Source: Chrysoporthe austroafricana
Lineage: Eukaryota > Ascomycota > Sordariomycetes > Diaporthales > Cryphonectriaceae
Direction of reading: 5' to 3'
DNA: 64,000 nucleotides
Assembly: GCA_001051155.2 (NCBI GenBank)
Contig: JYIP02000004.1
Span: 435,576 to 499,575, forward strand
Shown: in pieces, positions 11,137-21,122 of the stretch
Position numbering within the stretch: the stretch's first letter is position 1
How the letters are laid out: each line of letters opens with the position of its first letter
Notes under the pieces: model-generated
The model's database searches: none
What the model saw: only the letters and a program-made list of their open reading frames with translations
What the model was told of the DNA's origin: nothing
Program-made: the position numbers and the translations under genes

Positions 11137-13206
11137 CTACGAGGTCGACCTGAAAGTAGCATCCTTGTTGAAATAATGGCTGATGTCGTTATCCGCGCCG
11201 CACTGAGAGCACTTGTGCACGACTCGGGACATGTTCAGCCCCGAACCAGACGACGGAAAAGCCCCAGGCATCGCAGAGGTCTTCTGCTCGAGCTCCGAGC
11301 CGGCGCCCGTGAGGGAGGAGCCCTGGCCCTGGCCCAGGCCCTGGCTCGAGGGAGCATGCGCCGCCCCGTCCGAGCCGGCCGCCCTGTCGGCGATCTTCTC
11401 GGACTCGTCGGAGCGGGGGTTCTGGTCGTGCTCCTTGCCCTGGCCATAATAGGCCGCCGCGGCCCCGGCCCCGGCCCCGCCTGCACCGCCTAGGGCCCCG
11501 AGGGCTGCGGTTTCGTACTTCGAGCGGTCGTCGCCGCCAGCGGTGGCCGCGCCGGACGCCTGTTTGTTCCAAGCCTGCTGGGCGGCTGCCTGGGCAGGCT
11601 GCGACGCACCCGTTGTGGTCGTCGTCTGGCTTGTCTGGGCGGGCGTACTGCCGTAGGCCGTCTCGTCTGTCTTGGTCGAGTACGGCTTGCTGTCGTCCTT
11701 GTGCTGGCGATACTTTTCCTCGGCCGCGACGGCTCCAGCCCCGAGCCCGGCGCCGGCGCCAACGCCACCTGCACCGTACAGCGCCTGCCTGTCGCGATCG
11801 CCGCCAGTCTTCGAGGTGCCGAAGCCGCTGCCGGTCATCTGCTGCTGACCAAGGCCGCTCGAGGTCATCTGGGACCCGCCGGTGGTAGCGTAGGAAGAGC
11901 TAGTGGGGCCCGAGGCGGAGTCGTAGGCAGACCTCTGCGCATACGGGTCTTCCGTGCTGCCGGCCCCGACGACGGTGTTGTGAACACCACCGCCGGTCGT
12001 CGGCTCCGCTTGCGTGGCGTGCGTTGCCGCGCCGGTCGTTGTGCCGCGCTGTGTGGGAGTGGAACCGGTCGTCGTGGATCGATCCTCACCGCCATACTTA
12101 TCCTCGTCGTGCTTCTTAGACGCGTAGTATCCAGCTCCGGCCAGACCGGTCGCTCCGGCACCACCGGCAAGGAGCTCTTCCTCCCTCCGGTGGCTCTTCT
12201 CGTCACCAAGACCAGTTGAGCTGGACATGGTGCCAGCGGTCGTGGTACCAGCGGTCGTAGCGCCAGTGGTCGTGGAGGTCGCACCAGTCGTCATGCCTCG
12301 CTGTGTCGAAGTAGGACCAGTCGTTGTGGATCGATCCGTAGGCTGGTTCTTATCATCACTGAGCTTCTGAGATGCGTAATAACCGGCTCCTCCTAGACCA
12401 ACCGCTCCTGCGCCAGCAGCAAGCAGTTCTTTCTCCCTACGATACTTGTCCTCATCACCAAGGCCAGTCGAGCCGGCCGCGGCACCAGTCGTCTTGTTAT
12501 CCTGCAGCGGGAAGCTGCGGCCAGTCTGGCCCGCAGAGCCTTGGTTCAGAGTGCCCTGCGCAGATCGGTCTGTGCCGCTGGCGACATCAGGAGTGGCAGA
12601 CTTCTCAGCCGCGTCGTCCTTGTGCCTGGAGGCGAGGTAGGCCGCGCCCGCCGTGCCAGCAGCGCCGACGCCAGCACCCGTCGCGAGGCCTTTCTTGTTG
12701 AAGTCGCCCTTGTTGTCTTGCGCGTACCCAGAGTCCGTGGCTGAGGAAGGGTCCTGTGTGGTCTGGCGCGTGCGGTCAGAAAGCGTCTGCTCGGTTGTGC
12801 CTGTTGTGCCTGTGGTGCCCGTAGCGCCCTGTGTGTCTCGAGGAGTCTCCCGGTCCTTGGACGCCATATAGCCCAGACCTGCTGCTCCGGCGCCAGTACC
12901 TACAGCACCGGCAGCGAGGCCTGCATTCTTCTGAGAGTCATGTGGAATTTCGCGCTGGGCTCCGCTGGAGGCTGTCCCCTGGGAGCCATCTTGCCCTTCA
13001 CCATCCCGTGGCAGATTACCCCAGTAAGGGTAATTGCCCGCAGCACTGGTGGCCTTCTTAGCATCGACCTCGGGGTCGTGCTTTTCCATTTTATTCTCCT
13101 TGTGGGCCCAAGAGGCACTCATGCCAGACTTGGCGTGGCCGGCATCCTGTTGGTTATGGTGATGGCCCGAGAGGGCATCCTTGATTTTCTCTCCGAGGCC
13201 GCTCAT
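11137..13206 (-). CDS. Glycine-zipper repeat protein with CxxC tail
   Basis: The family is not recognised by name. The 689-residue protein starts at MSGLGEKIKDAL; the in-frame extension upstream looks like leader. It is hydrophilic, rich in Gly, Thr, Ser and Ala, and is interrupted by six Gly/Ala-rich hydrophobic segments near residues 95-116, 172-192, 260-279, 345-363, 474-495 and 564-587. Each has spaced small residues (GxxxG-like), for example AAGAGAVGLGGAGYYASQK. Most are followed by a charged Lys/Asp/His-rich patch and a Thr-rich linker. Segments 3 and 4 are close duplicates, including the preceding GLGDE..RRE and the following DRSTTTG..TQRG. The C terminus ends with a short cysteine pair (CSQCG) and a compact polar tail. 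Such proteins may oligomerise in or on membranes, or act as stress-type hydrophilins; neither is shown here. Confidence 0.75.
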   Translation of the reverse strand: MSGLGEKIKDALSGHHHNQQDAGHAKSGMSASWAHKENKMEKHDPEVDAKKATSAAGNYPYWGNLPRDGEGQDGSQGTASSGAQREIPHDSQKNAGLAAGAVGTGAGAAGLGYMASKDRETPRDTQGATGTTGTTGTTEQTLSDRTRQTTQDPSSATDSGYAQDNKGDFNKKGLATGAGVGAAGTAGAAYLASRHKDDAAEKSATPDVASGTDRSAQGTLNQGSAGQTGRSFPLQDNKTTGAAAGSTGLGDEDKYRREKELLAAGAGAVGLGGAGYYASQKLSDDKNQPTDRSTTTGPTSTQRGMTTGATSTTTGATTAGTTTAGTMSSSTGLGDEKSHRREEELLAGGAGATGLAGAGYYASKKHDEDKYGGEDRSTTTGSTPTQRGTTTGAATHATQAEPTTGGGVHNTVVGAGSTEDPYAQRSAYDSASGPTSSSYATTGGSQMTSSGLGQQQMTGSGFGTSKTGGDRDRQALYGAGGVGAGAGLGAGAVAAEEKYRQHKDDSKPYSTKTDETAYGSTPAQTSQTTTTTGASQPAQAAAQQAWNKQASGAATAGGDDRSKYETAALGALGGAGGAGAGAAAAYYGQGKEHDQNPRSDESEKIADRAAGSDGAAHAPSSQGLGQGQGSSLTGAGSELEQKTSAMPGAFPSSGSGLNMSRVVHKCSQCGADNDISHYFNKDATFRSTS

Positions 13207-14450
13207 GATGGTTGACGTGTGCCGTGCCTCACGGATGATATGTGATGTTGGTCGCGTTGTCTGGTAAAATATATTTGGTCGACGGCTGGGAGAAGCTTCG
13301 GAGAGCACTGCAGCCTTTTTAGCTGTCGAGCCACCCCCCGAGCGACCTGCCACGCCGAGCTGCAACTGGGCAAGCCCACGACAGCAGCATCAGGTTCGTG
13401 ACATCACATCACAGCTGACTCTTCTGCTCTCGATGCGCATTTCATGCTTTCTGGTCTCGGATGAGCTCATTTGAACCAGTTCCCAAGCGCTATCCCACTT
13501 ACAACGGCCCACTAACCGCGGGAACAGCTAGACGGGACGCGTCGGAATGTGCTAAACGGTGGATTGGGACAGATCGATGACGCTTGGCGCAAGCCTCACA
13601 AAGGAGAGGCTGGACTAAGGCGCGCCTAGCCGGGTCGGTTGCCACTTGGTCCGTCCCCATTCTGCGGGAGCTAGCGTGGTGATGTAACAGGATCACTGCA
13701 GGATGGACTATCAGACTATGTCATTGCGATCAGCAGAGACTATTGACGATGCACGCATCTGGGGACAACCTGCCTATCAGGATGCTAACTACTCGGACAA
13801 AATGGATTGCCCAAATGAACCAAGAGAATTCCAGGATATCTTGGGCCTGGGGCAGGAGGAACAGTCGCCAGTCCCAAGATCTACGGTGGCAGGCTGTGTT
13901 GGAAGGAAATGGGGTCGGACTGGATGGCTTCGGGACAGTGCCGTGGTAGGTGGCGTGAGGGTCGGCACGCCGAGGATTGCGACACTTCAGAGCTGCTGTA
14001 ACGTGTCTGCTGCCACGGGCATAACCCCTTGCGAAGCCTGCCTATCTGCCATCTCACCTCCTTCGTATCGGCGGGAGGCGGCTCTGGGCTGAGCGCGGTC
14101 ACGCGCGCGATATCGGTCGATCTCTGAGACCTTGCTACCTACGTGGCAGGCGGACTGTGGTATATTTCGATAATAGTCCCGATAGCATTACCTTTCTAAT
14201 TTATATTTTAATTGCTTTCCAATTCTCGACGCTATCTAACCAGACCGTAAATACCGTTTATTTAGCTAGATCTGGCTCTTTCGCCTGTCTGAACGCACGC
14301 ATAAGTTATTCGAGCCTATTGCCCCGGATCTGGTAATTGATATGAGATGCTAATACTATATCTAGTTCAGCATATACTAAGCATATGCTCGTATTCGATA
14401 TATTTTTTCAAGATCAAGTAAACAAATAATCCAAATCCTTTCCGAATTGG
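13207..14450. other. Intergenic; start of AT-richer island
   Basis: No gene is supported. Base composition visibly shifts toward A+T from about 14160, which I take as the edge of the accessory island that runs to roughly 23.7 kb. Confidence 0.5.
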
Positions 14451-14550
14451 ATTCGTACACCCCATGAGCTGCTTGAACCCCCCACGAGCTTTTTGTACGC
14501 CCCACGACCTTTTGTACACCCCATGAGGTTTTTTGTACACCCCACGAGCT
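14451..14550. repeat. Five-unit ~20-bp tandem repeat
   Basis: Five imperfect units of about 20 bp follow the pattern TTTTGTACACCCCACGAGCT. They start near 14451, 14471, 14491, 14510 and 14531, with point differences and one-base length changes. The array lies about 230 bp upstream of the kinase start codon, so it could be a cluster of binding sites or simple slippage. Confidence 0.75.
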
Positions 14551-14777
14551 ATATGCCCCGCGCGGAGTGACGGCTTGAGCAGTCAGAAGAGGGCTGTCTC
14601 GATCGAGCCGCCAATTTAAAACCCGCCTTTTTTCCTCCCCCAATAACTGTGGTCAATGCAGTAACCATACCCGAAGAAAATACAAGTCCGTTAGTGTCAA
14701 TCAATAATTATTTATGTACAGAAGCGTGTCAGCGTCTATGTTTTTACCAGCTTTCCAACGAAAGCTCGGGCTCAACC

Positions 14778-15886
14778 ATGAACTCCCACAGCTTGGAAGA
14801 AATTCGCGTGCCGGGCCTGGACGCCAGTTTGGCCTTTGACCGACAAAAAGACTTCCTGGGCAAAGGAACTGTTGGGGAGGTTTTCTGCGTGAGAACCATC
14901 CAGGTTTGTTGATAACTTGCGAACCCTCTGTATCTAGCCTTGGTAACATACTTTTCAGAAAAATGATAAACCCCAGAAACAGAAGTATTACGCTCTCAAA
15001 ATCTTCCTCGACCGTGGAGATCGCCCGCACTTCGCCAGAGAGTGCGAAATCCTGGAAGCACTTGCTCTCGTTCCTCACCCAAATATCCAGATGTTCTTGC
15101 ATTACTGGACCGAAGGCGGCTTCCAGTACATCCTATTTCCTCTAGCCATAGGGGACCTATTCTCGTTCTTCAGGAAGTCTGAACAACCTAAGCTGACATC
15201 CCAATTCATTCGCTGGCTTGTTGAGCAGCTCCTGGGCTTATGCGACGCACTAAAGTACATACATAACTACTCTATGTTTGTGATTGGCTCTGGTGATGAC
15301 GATGATGATGGAGCCACAGAGCATCGGATCGGCTTCCACCATGATATAAAGCCTGTTAATATACTTCTCTTTGAGACCGGCATCCCGGGCCAGCATATCT
15401 GGAAACTCAGCGACTTTGGATCCGGGACGGTGAGTTAGTTCAAGGATAGCGACCACGAGAGCATCTACAACAGTAAACCATCTACGGAAGACCCGATCTA
15501 TACTGCCCCGGAGTTCGCGTTCGAGGGGAGGGTATCCCGTCCAAAAGACATCTGGAGCTTGGGTTGCGTCTATCTGGAAACCCTCATTTGGGTTTCCGAT
15601 CCGTCACGTACCTCCCTAGACAACTTCCAACAAGTAAGACTTAATCTCCCGGGCGGACACATCGCATAGAAAACTAATGTATTGGTATCAAGCTGAGAAT
15701 GGTGAAGCTGGTATACATCCGGTTGTCAGTAAGAATTTGGATGCTCTTCATCACTTATACAAAGACATTAAACACTTGGAAGACGTACGGCTACTTGTCG
15801 GTCAGATGTTGACCGTACATAATAGAAGAAGAGCAACGGCTGCGGAGTTATACGAGGGCTTTCTCAATGCCTGTTCCAAACCCTGA
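14778..15886 (+). pseudogene. Serine/threonine protein kinase, disrupted
   Basis: The sequence encodes a eukaryotic protein kinase domain. Visible parts are a glycine loop (LGKGTVGEVF), a VAIK-type lysine (YYALKIF), a catalytic loop HHDIKPVNILLF (HHD in place of HRD), the DFG motif (KLSDFGSG) and an APE-like YTAPEFAF. Exon 1 ends at CAG before a GTTTGT..TTTCAG intron (about 14903-14958). Two lesions are seen. A TAG at 15436-15438 interrupts the activation segment between DFG and APE, so the product would lack the C-lobe. After the second intron (donor GTAAGA near 15634, acceptor CATAG at 15669) the final exon is out of frame by one base, explained if the run of four A at 15670-15673 gained one. 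The last exon (MYWYQAENG onward) is otherwise intact. The overall pattern resembles fungal kinases found near NLR-type genes. Confidence 0.7.
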
Positions 15887-17487
15887 TGCTGGATGTGACA
15901 AAAACACGGAGCAGCATAAGAATTTCGAATCTCATTGGTATGACCTGCGAATACTGTTAGAGCTTTGCAAAAGAATAAAAAAAAAAAAAAGGCTCCTCGT
16001 TACTCTTTGAATTTTACCCTGATCTTAGCGACGTCAACGAGGCACTCTCTTCAGCCATTCTTGATTCCTTTGCTCTTGTTGAATTTCGACACCTGTAACT
16101 TTACTAGAATCAGCTATTTGTCATGATATTGGGGTGTGAGGGAACTCAACTGGTGAGCAGCTCTTCATATGACCCACTGACGGTCCCTGTCATTTCTCGG
16201 AGTCATTTCCTCTATAGAGCGAGAACCGGGACCGACAAGAGAGGAGATCTCATGACCCATCTCCTCGTACAAACTCGCAGTACGCTGATGGTACTGTTGC
16301 TCTCCGCCTAGTTCAGTTCCAGCCACGTCGTCCCAGAATTTTGCTGCCCGCATGCTGTTAATGCCATTGATCTGTTGACTGCAATGCAGCGCCCTTCTCA
16401 TCCACGTCTCTGCATCTTTCATCTTCTCCACCTGCACTAAGAGGTTGCTCAAGGCGGCCATGGATTCTATCGTGCTCCCTCTGGCCTCTCCTCGGGTTCT
16501 GATTTGCTGTTCGACAGTCTGTATATGGAGCTCGTAACTTTCGTCCAGTTTTCCCCGGGCTCTCAGGACCTTGCACAGCCAGAATTGGCAGCGGAGCGTA
16601 TCTGGAGATTATTCTCCAAGCAGCCGTATTGACATGTCGAGCGTTCTCCGGTACAGTGCCTCACTCTCCTCATAGCTGCACTGCTTGTAAAGCACAGTCG
16701 CAAGCTTTCGACAGATCAGACATTTCCTCCGACCAGATACCGCCTCGCCTTGACCAAGCTCCAGCGCAATTCTCAGCAGCTCTTCACTCTCAGAGTACCG
16801 CCTGGAATCGATCATGGAATCACATAGACTTCGTATAGCTGCCAGAGTGTCTCCATGTCTAGGTCCCAAGGACGACAATCTGATTTGGACTAGCTGCCGC
16901 AGGAGGTCTTCCTCCTTGTCTAGGTCACGCAGGTTCCCATATGATTGGGCCAGAACGTGGAGTGATCTCTGAACCAGGGGCCCGCCGGCGACGTCGATGC
17001 TCAGTGCCGAGGTGTGGACTTCTTGAGCCATCTGGTTGGCTTCCTCATATCTCCCCAGGTGCAGAATCGCTTCTGCCAGATCTCTCTTGATGGACACAAC
17101 GTAGCGAGAAGTGGGTGAGTGACGCTGTAGCAGGGCTGGGAGAACTCGCTGAAACTCCATTTCAGCTTTATCGTAGTGCCCCAGACCGAAATATGCCACT
17201 GCTAACCTGTCAATCAACGCCATCACTGCGTCGCTGATTCCGGCAGAGACGCTCTGAAGCTTTTGTAGCGTTTCCGAGCACACTGTTACTTCCGTCCGCA
17301 GGCATTCGTGATACCTCGAGGGAGATGTTGTTTCCGAAAAATTTCCAGCGCTGGGGGAAAAGGGGTAGAGCTCGAAGTTCAATGGGTCTGTAAATATGAC
17401 CTCTTGGTTGGGGAAGAAGGCGTCGATGCCTGAGTATTTGAATGCAGAGGACGCAGTTCGCTTTCTGGAGGGCTGGTGGGTAGACGT

Positions 17488-17797
17488 CCTAGTGTTACAC
17501 GGACACCTAAGGGTGCCCTAAGAGGAAAGGAGTATTACGGCATGGCGAGTTACGCGCCGTTGGGCTTGACCGGTCAGGCCCTACTGCAGGAAGAAAGGCA
17601 CCCGATTGCATAAAGAAGGAGGCTGGGCAGAGGCTGCCTGAGGCAGACGTCGAAACCCAAGGTCTATAAGTACGGCGGGACCGAGCCCGACGAATTAAGG
17701 ATGGAGCTGGTTCTTCAGCACTCCTTAGAACACCTTAACAGTTATCGTTAATTGAAGACCCCTTCCAAGCACAGAATCCTGCCCTTGTAACACCTAG
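17488..17797 (+). mobile_element. Solo LTR, family A copy 1
   Basis: The 300-bp element at 17493-17792 begins TGTTACACGGACACC and ends CCTGCCCTTGTAACA, giving the TG..CA ends and inverted terminal TGTTACA/TGTAACA of an LTR. It is flanked by the perfect 5-bp duplication CCTAG (17488-17492 and 17793-17797). A TATA-like box, TCTATAAG, lies at 17663-17670. No internal retrotransposon region is attached, so it is a solo LTR left by recombination. It interrupts the Clr5-TPR coding sequence. Confidence 0.92.
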
Positions 17798-18601
17798 CGA
17801 CTTGCCAGAATCCATCTTCACCACCGCCACGGCTCAAGTTCATAAGCTCCTCTTTTGTAATGGTGTCATAACGTTTACCGGTCTCAATGTCGATGGGAGG
17901 CCTTTGAAAGAGTGCCAGATCATTGGGACCCGGCGGTGTAATGGCCAACGCTGAGAAGAGTCGATATAGCAGCATCTGCTCCGCACCTTCTGACGTGGGT
18001 TGTGATAGCCATGCGCGACACGGTAGCTCTCGGGCACATCCTTCGCTGTTTTCACCGTCGTCAAGAACCACGGGTTCCTTTAGATTTGGCGAGAGAGTTA
18101 ACGATGCACCGCCCGGGGTGTCACTGGGTAGCGAAAGAGTCGCCGAAGAATAGGATGAAGGTGTTCTGGGGTTGGGAAGAGGCACTGTAACAGGCCTTGC
18201 TTCTTCATCTGTGTGATCAGGGCCATTCTCCATTAAGTGTTCTCCGTCTCTTAGATTTGGGTCATCGCCAGCGGAGGTTCTTTGAGGCCCCTCCTCGCGA
18301 GGGTTATGGCGGAGCCTCTTCTCCCGTCGCTCACGTTTCGCAGAAGTCACCCTTACTCCCTCTACAGAAAATTCATCTTGTCTTGTTGCTGAGTCCGCTC
18401 CGAGCAAGAATCTTTCTGTCTCGGACTGTTTGACGTTTTTCTTGAACTTCCATTTGGCAAAGCGCTTGGTCAGTTGTTTTTGGCTTGAGCTAAATCAGCA
18501 TATGCACACACGTCTAGTTTGAACCACTGAACTAACGTGAGAACAAAACCATGCTCACGCATGACCGTCCTAACCTGATCTAGTGTCCTGTTCTCTTGGA
18601 T

Positions 18602-18911
18602 GTAATTGTTACAAGGGCAGGTTGCTGGGCTTGGAAGGGGTCTTCATTTAATGATAACTGTTAAGGTGGTCTAAGGAGTGCTGAAGAACCAGGTCCATCC
18701 TTGATTCGACGGGTGCGTTCCCGCCGTACTTATAGATCTTGATTTCCGAAGTCTGCCTCAGGCATCCATTGCACAGCCCCCTTCTTTACGCAGTAGGGTG
18801 CCTTTCTTCCTACGGTTGGGCCTGACCGGTCAAGCCTAACGGCGCGTAACTCGCAATGCCTTAATATCCTTCCTTTCTTAGGGCAGCCTTAGGTGTCCGT
18901 GTAACAGTAAT
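18602..18911 (-). mobile_element. Solo LTR, family A copy 2
   Basis: The 300-bp element at 18607-18906 lies in the opposite orientation to copy 1. On the minus strand it reads TGTTACACGGACACC to CTGCCCTTGTAACA, without gaps against copy 1 and well over 80% identical by eye. It is flanked by the perfect duplication GTAAT (18602-18606 and 18907-18911; ATTAC on the minus strand). Because each copy has its own duplication, they are two independent insertions and not the ends of one element. This copy splits the Clr5 domain. Confidence 0.92.
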
Positions 18912-19399
18912 ACTGGTGTAAGGTGTCCTTCAGGTCTTCCCATTCAGCCTCGGAAAGCTGCCTTGGCTTGACTGCGGCAGTCCTGGATGCGCTGGCCATG
19001 TTGGGCGTATGTGTGGCGGCAGCAGATGGTGGAACTTGGGCATCGGGTTTATGAGAACCAGAGGGGACGCGGTAATGAGACTCCATGGCTGAGCCAAAGG
19101 CGACTGACTGACTCTTTGTTTCCGTCAGCGTTGTCAAGGATCGTGTAGTCAACTGTGACGTATGATTTCAAGCTGTGACTGAATAAATTGACCATACACT
19201 CTTGTAACCATGCCAAATGGATCGAACGGAAATGAGGCAAAAAAGTGGGAAGACAAAGAGGCAGGGCAAACCGAAATTTGAAAGCTGAACAGAGAATTGA
19301 AGAGCATCATCAACCCCAAGTAATCTTGAGTAATGATTGGACTAGGAAAAATTACCCCGCATAACTTCCTGCGAGGCTTTCAAACATGTGTGTAGCTCT

Positions 19400-19780
19400 G
19401 AACCAATCTGAGGGCTTCAAAATTTGCCTTGCATTAGTGCTAGAATCCCTAGCCGATTTCGCTTTACACCACGGTGCATACCTTAAGTGCCACAGCGAAC
19501 GGCTTGTTTTTCACCCAAGCTCTGAGTTTTTCAAAATTGCTTTGCATGAATATGTCAGGCCAGCTATTTTGACCCAAGCTGTAAGCTTTGAAAATTGCCT
19601 TGCTTGCACATAGAATAGTAACTGGAGTGATTGTATGTCTCACAAGGCGAATAGAAGCAAGGACGGAAAAAATTACCCTGCATGAAGAATCCAATACGCA
19701 TTGTGCTTCTGACCTTTATTTAAAAGCGCTTCAGTCAAGCTGCAAATGATAAACAATCAAAAATTTACCCTGCATGAGTT
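19400..19780. repeat. Degenerate repeated motif in AT-rich DNA
   Basis: A motif close to TCAAAATTGCCTTGCAT recurs near 19418, 19531 and 19590, in the last two cases preceded by ACCCAAGCT. A second motif, AAAATTACCCYGCATRA, recurs near 19347, 19670 and 19760. No gene is visible between 19087 and 20035. This may be an old decayed tandem array. Confidence 0.4.
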
Positions 19781-20035
19781 GTCCAAGGCTGCCTCTGTTG
19801 AAACCTGTGATTATGCATATGTGGCTTTGGGATATGAATGTTTGAGTGAGGTTAGCTTCAAGGCGAGGCAGACAAGAGGATGGGCAATGTGCTATTTGTG
19901 CGATACATACAGCTATATCTACGAATATATGAACAAAGGGATGGACTCATCAAAGAGTTGCACTAGATGGTGTCTCATGTAATGCTATTGCTTGTGTATT
20001 CTACTACATATCCTAAGCATAGAGTCTACTACTTG

Positions 20036-20360
20036 TATCCTGTTATGAACCAACAAACGGTTCAGGTCACAGGAACAGGCCGGATCAGCCCAGACATCTC
20101 TAATGTAAGGCGTCCAGGATTACATAATACAGGGTTAGGGTTAAAACCTACAAGCGTGGACCGCAAGGACCGACGAGCGGTCCTCGCGAACAGGACCGCA
20201 AGACTCGCATTGCGATCCCATCGGTCCAAACTGAAGAGCTGGATATATAAGATTGTAACATCTCCTACTATTAGATAGACTGTACTTGACACTGCCCTTG
20301 CCTAGCATAAACCTATTGTGTACCAGGTACTTGTGCTACTGCGGTGCTCATCACATATCC
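20036..20360 (+). mobile_element. Solo LTR, family B
   Basis: The 315-bp element at 20041-20355 begins TGTTATGAACCAAC, ends GTGCTCATCACA, and is flanked by the perfect duplication TATCC (20036-20040 and 20356-20360). It has a TATA-like stretch, GATATATAAG, near 20241 and a telomere-like GGGTTAGGGTTA near 20132. Its right end is only 24 bp before the start codon of the HeLo-like gene, so it may have replaced that gene's promoter. Two other sites share its first ~55 bp. Confidence 0.9.
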
Positions 20361-20379
20361 CCACATCATACAGTCTGCA

Positions 20380-21122
20380 ATGGATCCCATGAGTATCACC
20401 GGCACTCTTATTGCTATTATCCAGCTCACTGGCATTTGTCTCAAGCTGGGCAGCAAGCTACTCGGCCCCTCACGACATAGTACCACCAGCCTGGTTGCAT
20501 TGATGCAGGAGCTCCAATATTTTAGCGATGCAATCAAGGGCTTGCAGACTTATCTAGAAATCGACAACAGGGACGAGATCAAAATGCATACTTGGATATG
20601 CTTGGAAAAGTCTCTTAATAACTACAATCATGCATTACATCTACTAGAAGAACGACTTACAACCAAGACTTTTATAAATCACTTCTTGATTGGGAACCGT
20701 TTTGACAAGAAGCTCAATAATGCATTGAGAATTCTGAGACAGGAGCAGGCCCTACTCCGAACTATGCTCCTAATAGACTACAAGTGAGTTATTCCCATAC
20801 TCATTACCAGAAGCACTAAAAGGAATTCCCTTGAACCTAAATATCTTGGTCTATAGCACATATGCTAATAGGCTATATGATCCTTTCCAGAATCACTCTC
20901 GGTAGCATTGAAAGAAATGCTATGAATATCACCGGGGAAGTTTACGAACTCCGGAGCCGTGTCAATGCTGGCGAGGAGCTTTTACGAAGTCTTAGTTATC
21001 AGATTGACCATGAAGCGAAGCAAGCAAAACAATGGAATGATGTAACTAAACATGCTCTTCAAGAACTTGATTACAAACTCACGAAACTCTGTAAAGAGAG
21101 TATTATCTCCTGTTTTCCTTGA
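20380..21122 (+). CDS. Free-standing HeLo-like (STAND N-terminal) protein
   Basis: The N terminus MDPMSITGTLIAIIQLTG is the signature of the fungal STAND N-terminal (HeLo-like/PigL_N type) domain, usually fused to NACHT or NB-ARC receptors and thought to act as a membrane-targeting or signalling module. Exon 1 is 20380-20783. The intron 20784-20890 has donor GTGAGT, branch GCTAAT and acceptor TTTCCAG. Exon 2 is 20891-21122. The join is in phase and gives 211 residues. The protein is largely helical, with a hydrophobic first helix and a polar coiled-coil-like C-terminal third (residues about 140-200). No nucleotide-binding domain follows, so it is a stand-alone module or a truncated receptor. 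The start is fixed by the MDP motif. A solo LTR lies immediately upstream. Confidence 0.75.

Larger units (their letters stand above)
16165..19086 (-). pseudogene. Clr5-TPR gene split by two solo LTRs
   Basis: One ancestral gene is readable in pieces. The N-terminal piece 19086-18907 (start MESHYRV) ends in LSEAEWEDLKDTLHQYY. Removing the LTR at 18607-18906 and one GTAAT copy joins this to YIQENRTLDQVRTVMREHGF at 18601-18537. A 47-nt intron (18490-18536, GTTAGT..TTTAG) follows, then QLTKRFAKWKFKKN. This is a full Clr5-type domain. The next piece runs 18489-17793; removing the LTR at 17493-17792 and one CCTAG copy joins it in frame to 17487-16165, which encodes tetratricopeptide repeats of about 42 residues. 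The total is 2265 nt, exactly 755 codons. One internal TAA (16609-16611) sits where this TPR family normally has LGxEHPDTL. Clr5-TPR proteins are fungal, possibly DNA-binding regulators; their function is poorly known. As it stands only fragments could be made. Confidence 0.85.

Noticed and set aside
15430..15438. GTGAGTTAG as a tiny intron that would rescue the kinase
   Set aside because: It has perfect donor and acceptor letters, but nine bases is far below any functional intron; nonsense mutation is the simpler reading.
17748..18407. Stand-alone 219-codon gene on the minus strand
   Set aside because: Its last codons lie inside LTR copy 1 and its 5' part is continuous with an upstream exon, so it is a middle piece of the Clr5-TPR gene.
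17493..18906. DNA transposon with 300-bp terminal inverted repeats carrying a gene
   Set aside because: Each repeat has TG..CA ends and its own different 5-bp duplication, and the intervening and outer sequences form one reading frame. A single transposon would share one duplication at the outer ends.
18889..19152. Stand-alone 87-codon gene
   Set aside because: It ends inside LTR copy 2; the start codon at 19152 is TTG. It is the first exon of the interrupted Clr5-TPR gene.
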